Part shown: piece by piece, positions 47,057 through 53,679 of the stretch
How the letters are laid out: each line of letters starts with the position of its first letter
Position numbering within the stretch: the first letter of the stretch is position 1
DNA from: Phyllobacteriaceae bacterium
GTDB taxonomy: Bacteria; Pseudomonadota; Alphaproteobacteria; Rhizobiales; Rhizobiaceae
Assembly: GCA_002708825.1 (NCBI GenBank)
Contig: PAPF01000012.1
Coordinates: 62,001 to 126,000 of the forward strand
Direction: 5' to 3'
DNA length: 64,000 nucleotides
Translations under genes and position numbers: made by a program
Notes under the pieces: generated by a model
Database searches by the model: none
The model's input: only the letters and a program-made list of their open reading frames with translations
What the model was told of the DNA's origin: nothing

Positions 47057-47434
47057 TCAGGTGGTTTCGGCCGCTTCGTCCCCGCCGGATGCCGCCGCCA
47101 GCGCGCTGCGCACCGCGGCCAGAAGGCAACTGTTGGCAAAGGGTTTCCCGACCCGGGGCCAGGGTGCCTGGGCCTGCACGACAGTCTCCGACGCGCTCAC
47201 GAGGATCACGGCCACGCCTTCCGGAATGGAGGCCGACAGGCGTTCGGTAAAGTCCGCGGACAGTTCGGGGCAATCGCAGATCACCAGGTCCCAGGTGTCC
47301 GAAGCGGCCTTGGCGAAGTCGGTGGCGATGGTCGCGGAGCAGGCATAGGCGTCTGCGATGATGCGCTCGATATCGATGGCGATCAGTGGTTCGGGCTCGA
47401 CGATGAGTAGTCGCAGGCCTTCTTCTTGGGACAT
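47057..47434 (-). CDS. Single-domain response regulator
   Basis: This 125-residue receiver domain has no output domain. Phospho-acceptor Asp54 lies in VICDCPE, Ser80 in LVSAS and Lys97 in VGKPF. The acidic pocket reads VEPEP where VEDEP is usual, so one Mg-coordinating Asp is replaced by Pro, which may weaken phosphorylation. It converges with ecfG. Single-domain regulators that act as phosphate sinks or shuttles for PhyR are known in other alphaproteobacteria; a similar role here is inference. Confidence 0.82.
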   Translation of the reverse strand: MSQEEGLRLLIVEPEPLIAIDIERIIADAYACSATIATDFAKAASDTWDLVICDCPELSADFTERLSASIPEGVAVILVSASETVVQAQAPWPRVGKPFANSCLLAAVRSALAAASGGDEAAETT

Positions 47435-47518
47435 GGCAGCTTCCTTCCGGGAAAAATCCAGCATGCACCTTTTCCGCCAAGGGTCATTTAACTATGACAT
47501 GCCCGGGGTTCGCGCTGC

Positions 47519-47543
47519 GGAACCTCCGGCGTTCCCGCGCGTT
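47519..47543 (+). promoter_or_regulatory. EcfG-type promoter of the Crp/Fnr-lipid kinase pair
   Basis: GGAAC (47519-47523), 16 bp, CGTT (47540-47543). Exact consensus. The expected transcription start near 47550 leaves only about 14 nt of leader holding TGGAGG before ATG 47564. Confidence 0.68.
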
Positions 47544-47563
47544 GCGGTGTGTCTGGAGGTCCG

Positions 47564-48319
47564 ATGACTGGCAATATCACCGTTCAGCGGGGAAAGACCG
47601 ATTGCGCGCACTGTCCGCTGCGCGCAAATGCCTGCTACCGCGAATTTTCCGGACGCGAACTGGATTTCGTTTCCGGTTTCAAGATGGGCGAGCTTGCCGT
47701 CAACAAGGGCGCCACGATCCTCGTGGAAGGAGCCCACAGTGCCCATCTCTTCACCGTGCTGGATGGCATCGCCTTCCGCTACAAGCTCCTGCCAGACGGG
47801 CGGCGCCAGATCCTGAACTATGTCATGCCGGGCGACCTGGTCGGCCTCCAGGGCAGTCTCATGGGTGAGATGCAGCATACGATCGAAGCCCTGACGGATG
47901 TGCGCCTGTGCGTCTTCGAGCGCAGCCGCCTGCCGCAACTCTACGAGCGTCATCCCGAACTCGCCTTCGACATCACGTGGATCGCGGCGCAGGAGGAGCG
48001 CATTCTCGACGAGCACCTGCTCTCCGTCGGCCGGCGCTCGGCGCTGGAGCGCGCAGCCTACCTGCTCGTCTTCCTGGATCATCGCAGCCGGGTTACCGGC
48101 GCGGACGGGCCGAACGGGCAGCGCCTGCCCGTGACCCAGCAGCATTTCGCCGATACGCTCGGCCTTTCCCTCGTCCACACCAACAAGACGCTCCGCAAGC
48201 TGGCCCGCCGGCAGATGATCCGCTGGACCGACCACGGGTGTGTCGTGTCAGACCGCGCCGGACTGGAGAAGATCGCGGCATGGGCGCCGGACGAGGCGCG
48301 CCGGCGCCCGTTTATCTGA
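47564..48319 (+). CDS. Crp/Fnr family transcriptional regulator with N-terminal cysteine motif
   Basis: This 251-residue protein has a cyclic-nucleotide-binding-like domain (about 25-150; GATILVEGAHSAHLFTVLDG) and a winged-helix HTH (VTQQHFADTLGLSLVHTNKTLRKL). The N-terminus has Cys14-x2-Cys17-x6-Cys24 (DCAHCPLRANAC). A further Cys follows in DVRLCVFER, reminiscent of [4Fe-4S] FNR proteins that sense oxygen. Cluster binding is inferred. ATG 47564 follows TGGAGG. It is followed at 10 bp by a lipid kinase gene and preceded by an exact EcfG-type promoter. Confidence 0.88.
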   Translation: MTGNITVQRGKTDCAHCPLRANACYREFSGRELDFVSGFKMGELAVNKGATILVEGAHSAHLFTVLDGIAFRYKLLPDGRRQILNYVMPGDLVGLQGSLMGEMQHTIEALTDVRLCVFERSRLPQLYERHPELAFDITWIAAQEERILDEHLLSVGRRSALERAAYLLVFLDHRSRVTGADGPNGQRLPVTQQHFADTLGLSLVHTNKTLRKLARRQMIRWTDHGCVVSDRAGLEKIAAWAPDEARRRPFI

Positions 48320-48329
48320 GGAACAGTCC

Positions 48330-49298
48330 ATGCGCGTTGCAGCCGTACTGAACAGGGAAGGCGGAACGATCCGCACGGCGGATGTCGAGCGCCTCTGCGC
48401 GATCCTGGGCGAGGCATTCGCCGGCGCGGGCCGCAGCCTTGAGTGCCATGTCACTGACGGCGAAAACCTGGTTGAAACCCTGCGCCGCCAGGCTGGCCGT
48501 GATGATATCGACTGCATCGTGGCCGGTGGCGGCGACGGCACCGTCTCGGCATCCGCCGCGGTCTGCTGGCAGGAGGGCAAGGCACTCGGCATCCTGCCGG
48601 CCGGAACGATGAACTTCTTTGCGCGCACGCTGGGTATTCCGCTCGATCTGGAAGAGGCCGCCGGGGCGCTGGCCGGTGCCCCGGAAGCCCGTGCCGATAT
48701 CGCCACGGCCAATGGCCGCGCCTTCATTCACCAGTATTCCGTGGGCATGCAGCCGCGCATGGTAGTGGAACGGGAACGCCGCGAATATGCCGGCTCGCGG
48801 CTGGGCAAGATACTGGCCAGCGCCCGCGCGGCCTTGTCGCCACTCATGCGGCCGCCCTCCTTTCGCGCCGTCATCACCGCGGACGGTAAGGCCAGCCGGC
48901 GCCATCTCAGCCTGCTCGCGGTCTCGGCTAACCCGCACGGAACAGGCCATCTGCCCTATCCCGACACCTTCGATTCGGGCGCCCTGGGCCTCTATGCGGC
49001 GCGCCCGCTCCCGCCTGCAGCGGGCTTGCAGCTTGCCGCCGACCTGACGCTGGGAAGCTGGGACGCGAATCCCGATCTGGAAAAGATGACGGCCGTCGAG
49101 GTGAAGCTTGAATTTCCTGGCCACAAGCCCGGCGCCAAGGCCCTCATCGACGGCGAGATCGTCGATCTGGAGCGGCGTGTCGAGATCAGGCTCGAACGCA
49201 AGGCGTTGCGCGTGCTGCATTTGCAGGGCGACCGCGTGACGGCCGGCGAAACCGTCGGAACAACAGCCCCACCCGGGAACCCGGTTGCCGCGCCGTGA
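48330..49298 (+). CDS. Diacylglycerol kinase family lipid/sphingosine kinase-like protein
   Basis: This 322-residue protein has the DAGK catalytic motif CIVAGGGDGTVSA (residues about 63-74) and LPAGTMNFFARTLGIP, matching the YegS/DgkB type. It phosphorylates a lipid or lipid-like substrate at the membrane face; the exact substrate is unknown. It starts 10 bp after the Crp/Fnr gene with GAGGAAC as ribosome site, so the two form a pair under the same promoter. A strong terminator follows. Confidence 0.88.
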   Translation: MRVAAVLNREGGTIRTADVERLCAILGEAFAGAGRSLECHVTDGENLVETLRRQAGRDDIDCIVAGGGDGTVSASAAVCWQEGKALGILPAGTMNFFARTLGIPLDLEEAAGALAGAPEARADIATANGRAFIHQYSVGMQPRMVVERERREYAGSRLGKILASARAALSPLMRPPSFRAVITADGKASRRHLSLLAVSANPHGTGHLPYPDTFDSGALGLYAARPLPPAAGLQLAADLTLGSWDANPDLEKMTAVEVKLEFPGHKPGAKALIDGEIVDLERRVEIRLERKALRVLHLQGDRVTAGETVGTTAPPGNPVAAP

Positions 49299-49361
49299 TG
49301 CGCCATGTGGCGCGCGCATCGCCGTGGCCGACCGGATCGCAAATTGCATTTTTTCCATAAG

Positions 49362-49396
49362 AGAAGCCCCCGGACGGCACGTCCGGGGGCTTTTCC
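49362..49396 (+). terminator. Intrinsic terminator between the lipid kinase and dps genes
   Basis: The perfect 12-bp stem AAGCCCCCGGAC/GTCCGGGGGCTT has a 5-nt loop and is followed by TTTT. It lies between convergent genes. Confidence 0.88.
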
Positions 49397-49441
49397 TTGT
49401 TTCGGGCAGGCCGGCAGGACCTGCCGCATCCGTGGCGTCGG

Positions 49442-49954
49442 TCAATCGGCGACGATGGCCCGCAGCATCCACAGCGCCTTCTCATGGAAGGTCAGGCGTT
49501 CGGTGAGCATGTCCTCGGTCACCACATCACCCGCATCGCCGGCCTTGCCGGCGGCCTTGCGCATCGACTTCACGGCTTTCTCATGCGTTTCGATCAGGTC
49601 CTCCACCATCGACTTGGCGCTGGCGTGATCGACAGCCTTTTCCGATGGCGCGAATTTCGAGGTTTCGGCCAGCGAAACCGGCGCGAGATGGCCGAGCGCG
49701 CGGATCCGCTCCGCGATCGTGTCGGCCGCCGCGAACAGGGCTTCGTAATGGTCCTCGGTCAGTTCGTGCAGCGGCTTGAACAGCGGGCCGACCACGTTCC
49801 AGTGATAGATGTGGCTCTTGACCGTCATCCGGTAGGTATCCTCCAGGATACCGGTCAGCAGGCCGGCCATCTCCTTCCGGTAGGCGGCGTCCAGCCCGAT
49901 ATCGATCTTCTCGGCATGGGCTTCCGGTTTCAGGACGGCGGTGACATTGGACAT
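49442..49954 (-). CDS. dps: DNA starvation/stationary phase protection protein Dps
   Basis: This 170-residue ferritin-like protein has the Dps ferroxidase region KSHIYHWNVVGPLF (His), HELTEDHYEALFAAADTIAERIR (Asp/Glu), typical of the dodecamer interface site. It oxidises and stores iron and protects DNA. It is the last gene of a minus-strand group with DUF883, a YqjE-like membrane protein and a 59-residue protein. Gaps between them are 5-46 bp and the group has an EcfG promoter at its head. No separate GGAAC site lies directly upstream of dps. Confidence 0.92.
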   Translation of the reverse strand: MSNVTAVLKPEAHAEKIDIGLDAAYRKEMAGLLTGILEDTYRMTVKSHIYHWNVVGPLFKPLHELTEDHYEALFAAADTIAERIRALGHLAPVSLAETSKFAPSEKAVDHASAKSMVEDLIETHEKAVKSMRKAAGKAGDAGDVVTEDMLTERLTFHEKALWMLRAIVAD

Positions 49955-50000
49955 CGTCTTGGTCTCCTTGAATTTTCGCAGGGGATGGAGCGGCGCGGGA

Positions 50001-50180
50001 TCAGTTGGCGCCGGTTGTCGTTTCGACCTCCTGATCGACGGCGGTATCGATGGACTCGCCGTAGATCGCGACGCCGGCCCAGGCGATCATGGCTATGAGC
50101 AGCCCTGCCGCGAGGATGACGAGGACGGGTCTCCCGCGTTCGCCTTGCCGTGCTTCTTTCGGCTCCAGGGGGCGGTTCAT
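50001..50180 (-). CDS. Small single-pass membrane protein (59 residues)
   Basis: Read directly from the sequence: a charged N-terminus (MNRPLEPKEARQGERGRPVL) is followed by one hydrophobic helix (VILAAGLLIAMIAWAGVAIY). A short acidic, Thr-rich tail ends in TTTGAN. AAAGGAAAA precedes ATG 50180. I recognise no family. Its position between the YqjE-like gene and dps, on the same strand with short gaps, supports it as a real gene of that operon. Confidence 0.72.
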   Translation of the reverse strand: MNRPLEPKEARQGERGRPVLVILAAGLLIAMIAWAGVAIYGESIDTAVDQEVETTTGAN

Positions 50181-50225
50181 GACGTTTTCCTTTCTCTTGG
50201 TCCTATCTCCGGGCGCCTGAGGCTT

Positions 50226-50654
50226 TCATTCCTCGCCCGCGTCCGAGGAGGACGCCTGGCTGGCCGCGAAGGCCAGCGCGACGGCAAGCCCGAGGCCCAG
50301 GAGCCCGGCCTTTCGCTGCAACAACGGCGCGGCGCCGAGCGCGGCATAGGCTGCGATTCGCGTACCCGGACTGTCCTTCTCCGCCTGTTTGCGGTCGCGC
50401 CACTTGAGAAATGACAGCACCGCCATCACGCACAGGGCCGATGCAGCCAGCAGCGCCGCAACCACGGCGGCGGCGGTTGGGAAACCATAAGTCTGGGCGA
50501 TCCAGCCGACCAGGGCAGCCAAGGCAAACGCCCAGGCGCTGACGAGAAGAAATGCCGCCGCGGCAACAAGCATGGCGTTGCGCTTGCGCCTCGCCACGGC
50601 CGCTTCCAGGTCGCTGGACATCAGCGAAAATGCCAGGGGCAATAACCTCAGCAT
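50226..50654 (-). CDS. YqjE/holin-like small membrane protein
   Basis: This 142-residue protein has two strong hydrophobic helices (about residues 28-52 and 57-85) and a third Ala/Leu-rich segment near the C-terminus (LLGLGLAVALAFAASQ). It follows a DUF883/YqjD gene by 5 bp, the same order as yqjD-yqjE in enterobacteria. Length and layout fit YqjE/phage-holin-superfamily proteins, but the sequence match is only general. Confidence 0.75.
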   Translation of the reverse strand: MLRLLPLAFSLMSSDLEAAVARRKRNAMLVAAAAFLLVSAWAFALAALVGWIAQTYGFPTAAAVVAALLAASALCVMAVLSFLKWRDRKQAEKDSPGTRIAAYAALGAAPLLQRKAGLLGLGLAVALAFAASQASSSDAGEE

Positions 50655-50659
50655 CGATA

Positions 50660-51004
50660 TCAGCGGCGCATCAGCAGGGCGGCGAGGAATCCGATTCCGG
50701 CAGCGATGCCGATGGTCTGTATCGGCTTGCGGCGCACTTCATTGCGCAGCACGGCTTCTAGCCGGTCGAGTTCGCTGCGCGCATTCGCCAGGACCTCCCG
50801 CGATGCAAGCACGGCATCGTCAGCGCGCGCGGCGGCGTTCGAACGCGCTTCCCCCGCCTTATCCGCTCCGAAATCGCCGATCGTGCGGGCCAGGTTGGAA
50901 ATGTCACCCTTCAACTGGCTGATCTGTGCCTCGATATCGGAGGCGGTCACCTTGCCGTTGCTCTTTTCGGAGGTGGAAGAGGCGCGTTGGGTGGCTGTTG
51001 CCAT
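50660..51004 (-). CDS. DUF883/YqjD-ElaB family membrane-anchored protein
   Basis: This 114-residue protein has a long amphipathic, charged helical region (DIEAQISQLKGDISNLARTI...). The C-terminal membrane anchor with the RRKPIQTIGIAAGIGFLAALLM pattern is typical of the YqjD/ElaB family, which tethers ribosomes to the inner membrane in stationary phase in E. coli. ATG 51004 follows AAAGGAGA. An exact EcfG-type promoter lies 34 bp upstream, making it the head of a four-gene stress operon. Confidence 0.88.
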   Translation of the reverse strand: MATATQRASSTSEKSNGKVTASDIEAQISQLKGDISNLARTIGDFGADKAGEARSNAAARADDAVLASREVLANARSELDRLEAVLRNEVRRKPIQTIGIAAGIGFLAALLMRR

Positions 51005-51037
51005 CTGTGTGTCTCCTTTCGTTTCGGTCTGGGGAAG

Positions 51038-51062
51038 AACGCGCGCGGCCCGGCGAGGTTCC
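51038..51062 (-). promoter_or_regulatory. EcfG-type promoter of the DUF883-dps operon
   Basis: GGAAC (51058-51062), 16 bp, CGTT (51038-51041) on the minus strand. Exact consensus, correctly placed before ATG 51004. Confidence 0.72.
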
Positions 51063-51080
51063 CGCCACCAGACGCGCAAT

Positions 51081-51110
51081 GAAAAACCGGCCGCGCGGGG
51101 CGGCCGGTTT
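51081..51110 (-). terminator. Intrinsic terminator of the PRC-barrel gene
   Basis: The 10-bp stem AAACCGGCCG/CGGCCGGTTT is followed on the minus strand by a T-run. It lies after the PRC-barrel stop codon and before the DUF883 promoter's gene. Confidence 0.82.
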
Positions 51111-51132
51111 CCGGTTCGTCAGGCCCTGCGCC

Positions 51133-52311
51133 TTAGCGCATCAGCATCTGGTCCCTGTTGCTGGCATAGGTCGCCTCGTCATAGGCCGGCTGCTGCTCCA
51201 GCTGTTCCTGGGTGAACTGGGTGAAGATGCGATATTCGCCGTCACCGTTCCGCATCACCTGGAGTTCGCGCGCATCAAGCGCGACCGGCTTCTCGCCAAG
51301 GCCCAGGAAGCCGCCGACGTCGATCACATAGGCTTCGACCTGGCCGTCGGCCGTCACGATCACATCGCCGATCTCGCCGAGATCCTCGTCATTGGCGCCA
51401 TAGACCGAGGTGCCAAGCAGGTTTTCGGCGCTCATTTCACCCTGCTGGGTGGCCGTCCAGCCTTCGCGGTCGACGGCAGCAGTGGTTTCGCGGTCGACGT
51501 CGCCGTCATCCGTGGCGGCCATCTGCTCGCGGTTTTCGGTCTGGTTCATCTGCTCGCCGGACGCCGTGCGATCCTGGCGGGCGTTTTCGTCCATGGCGGC
51601 GTCACCGGAAGCGTCCGAAACCTGCTGGCGGTTGTCGCGGTCGGTGTCGCGCTCGGCGGTAAGCGTTTCGGTGTCGAAGGCCGGAGCCGCTTCCAGTTCC
51701 TCGCGCGTCGCCGAGATCATCAGCCAGCGTTCGCCGTCGCGCTCGACCCAGCTCAGCTTGCTGAAGTCGACGGCGACATTCTTCTCGCCGATGCCGAGAA
51801 AGCCGCCGACGCCGATCACGACCGCTTCGGCCTGTCCACCCCGGCCCATCACGACATCATTGACGTCGCCGACGGAATCCAGGTTGTCCATCATGGCCGT
51901 CCGGCGTGCGGCCTGCTCGCTCGCGGCCTCGTTGCCTTCAAGGTTTTCGGCCGTGCGCTCGCCATCCGCCATTCCGGCAGCCTGGTCGCCTTCGGCAACG
52001 CGGTCCTGCGTGGCGGTCGTGTCAGTGGCGGCCGTGTTGCCCGTGCCGTAGCCGGACTGTCCGTCCGCTGCCGCGTCACGCTCGCCGGACGCTTTCACGT
52101 AAACCGTCGCGCCGAGCAGGTTGGACGCCAGGATCTGGCTCGCGGCCGCTTCGAAATAGCCGGTCTCCGAGGTCAGGTCCTGTGCACCTTCCTGCGAGAA
52201 CACCGGCTGGCCGGCATTGTTCATGTCCTTGGCTGCATTCTGTTCTGCGGCCAGGGCACCCGTGGTCATGAGCGCGACCATGGCAGTAGTGGTAAAGAGC
52301 TTCTTCAGCAT
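51133..52311 (-). CDS. Exported PRC-barrel domain protein with two barrels
   Basis: This 392-residue protein has a signal peptide (MLKKLFTTTAMVALMTTGALAA) and two PRC-barrel domains (about residues 50-210 and 290-380). Each ends in a VIGVGGFLGIGEK / VIDVGGFLGLGEK block with an adjoining VAVD or VALD strand. Between them lie Asp/Glu/Thr/Gln-rich low-complexity linkers. This secreted family is abundant in rhizobia-like genomes and often stress-induced; its function is unknown. ATG 52311 follows GAGGAAA. A GGAAC-N16-CATT site lies 100 bp upstream. Confidence 0.88.
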   Translation of the reverse strand: MLKKLFTTTAMVALMTTGALAAEQNAAKDMNNAGQPVFSQEGAQDLTSETGYFEAAASQILASNLLGATVYVKASGERDAAADGQSGYGTGNTAATDTTATQDRVAEGDQAAGMADGERTAENLEGNEAASEQAARRTAMMDNLDSVGDVNDVVMGRGGQAEAVVIGVGGFLGIGEKNVAVDFSKLSWVERDGERWLMISATREELEAAPAFDTETLTAERDTDRDNRQQVSDASGDAAMDENARQDRTASGEQMNQTENREQMAATDDGDVDRETTAAVDREGWTATQQGEMSAENLLGTSVYGANDEDLGEIGDVIVTADGQVEAYVIDVGGFLGLGEKPVALDARELQVMRNGDGEYRIFTQFTQEQLEQQPAYDEATYASNRDQMLMR

Positions 52312-52410
52312 GTTATATTTCCTCTGTATGTCCGGGTGGCATATGGCCGCGCGGTGCAAATCGGCTTCGAAAATCGTTTGCGCCGCGCGGCGTTCTGTCG
52401 ACGCACTGTC

Positions 52411-52435
52411 AATGAACGATGGCGCGCCTTGTTCC
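52411..52435 (-). promoter_or_regulatory. Possible EcfG-type promoter of the PRC-barrel gene
   Basis: GGAAC (52431-52435), 16 bp, CATT (52411-52414) on the minus strand; the -10 has the same single mismatch as the nepR-ecfG site. The leader would be about 90 nt. Weaker than the exact sites. Confidence 0.42.
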
Positions 52436-52477
52436 CGGCCATTGCCGATTTCTCTTTCGTTGAAGCCTTGCGCGCCC

Positions 52478-52502
52478 GGAACCACCCGGCGCGGGAACCG
52501 TT
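52478..52502 (+). promoter_or_regulatory. EcfG-type promoter of the flavin reductase gene
   Basis: GGAAC (52478-52482), 16 bp, CGTT (52499-52502). Exact consensus, 29 bp before the start codon. Confidence 0.7.
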
Positions 52503-52531
52503 TGATCCAGCGAAACCGAAGGAGATGACGG

Positions 52532-53197
52532 ATGCAGAAGGTAGAGATACGCGCCATCGAGCCGCTGACCCGCGACGTTCACCGGTTCCGGTTCGAGCGT
52601 CCCGGCGGCTTTGCCTATGAGCCGGGCGATGCAACGGAACTGGCGCTCGATCGGGATGGATGGCGCGATGAGACGCGGCCCTTCACCATGACGTCGCTGC
52701 CCGGCGAGGACACGCTGGAATTCACCATCAAGCGCTATCCCGAGCATGACGGCGTGACATGCCGCCTGCACGAACTGCTCGTCGGCGAGACGGTCTGCAT
52801 CGCCGAACCCTTCGAGACCTTCCGCTACAAGGGTCCGGGCGTCTTCATTGCCGGTGGCGCCGGAATCACACCATTCCTTGCGCTCCTGCGCGATCTGAAG
52901 ACGCGCAACGCACTGGCCGGCAACACCCTGGTCTTCGCCAACAAGACGGAAGAGGACATCATCTGCCGTGACGAACTGGCGAAAATGCCGGGCCTGAAGG
53001 TCGTCCATGTCCTGTCGGAGGAAAGCAAGTCGGGCATGCACCATGGCATGGTGGATGCTGACCTGCTGAACGAGATCACGGGCGGCAACCTGAACCAGGA
53101 ATTCTATCTCTGCGGGCCCCCGCCCATGATGGAGGCCGTCAAGGGCCATCTTGAAGAACTGGGTGTCAGTCCGGACGCCGTCAGCCTCGACGAATGA
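52532..53197 (+). CDS. Ferredoxin-NADP reductase-like flavin oxidoreductase
   Basis: This 221-residue FAD/NAD(P)-binding protein of the ferredoxin reductase superfamily has an FAD site RPFTMTSLPGEDTLEFTIK, NAD site FIAGGAGITPFLALLRDL, and the C-terminal YLCGPPPMMEAV motif. There is no ferredoxin domain, so it passes electrons to a separate partner (flavodoxin, ferredoxin or a haem protein). A GAAGGAG site precedes ATG 52532. It diverges from the PRC-barrel gene and has its own EcfG-type promoter. Confidence 0.88.
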   Translation: MQKVEIRAIEPLTRDVHRFRFERPGGFAYEPGDATELALDRDGWRDETRPFTMTSLPGEDTLEFTIKRYPEHDGVTCRLHELLVGETVCIAEPFETFRYKGPGVFIAGGAGITPFLALLRDLKTRNALAGNTLVFANKTEEDIICRDELAKMPGLKVVHVLSEESKSGMHHGMVDADLLNEITGGNLNQEFYLCGPPPMMEAVKGHLEELGVSPDAVSLDE

Positions 53198-53327
53198 CGC
53201 GCTCTTGAGCCGCCGGGATGTTTCAGCCGTTCATTCCATGTGAACGGCGGCGCCGGCCCCTGCCACGCTCTCGCCCCGTTTCGTTCCTACCCGCGCCGGC
53301 AACTCAAGAGAATAATGCGGGTAGATC

Positions 53328-53675
53328 ATGAAAAAGCACACCATTCTCGCCGCTGGGCTGGCCGTCGCCATCTCGCCTCTGGCTCTGGAAACGGCGGCGG
53401 CGCAGTGCGGCAGCGCATCTTGGTACGCGCTCACCTCGCGCACCGCCTCCGGCGAGCGCATGAACCCCGCGGCGATGACCGCGGCCCACCGCACCTTGCC
53501 CTTCGGCACGCGCGTGAAGGTCACCAACCAGCGCAACGGCCGCTCGGTGATCGTGCGCATCAATGATCGCGGCCCCTTCGTGAAGGGCCGCGTGATCGAC
53601 CTTTCCAAGGCGGCGGCTGGCAAGCTGGGGTTCATTTCGCGCGGCCACACCAAGGTCTGCCTCGTGAACGGCTGA
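53328..53675 (+). CDS. Septal ring lytic transglycosylase RlpA family protein
   Basis: This 115-residue protein has a signal peptide (about residues 1-24, ending LETAAAQ) and a double-psi beta-barrel: [60 protein letters not shown]. The catalytic Asp in NDRGPF is present. It has no SPOR domain and is shorter than E. coli RlpA, and there is no lipobox cysteine at the expected place. It probably acts on peptidoglycan in the periplasm. Confidence 0.9.
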   Translation: MKKHTILAAGLAVAISPLALETAAAQCGSASWYALTSRTASGERMNPAAMTAAHRTLPFGTRVKVTNQRNGRSVIVRINDRGPFVKGRVIDLSKAAAGKLGFISRGHTKVCLVNG

Positions 53676-53679
53676 CCCG

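Noticed and set aside
52415-52435. GGAAC...CGTT with a 12-bp spacer upstream of the PRC-barrel gene
   Set aside because: The spacer is too short for an EcfG promoter; only the N16-CATT reading was kept, at low confidence.
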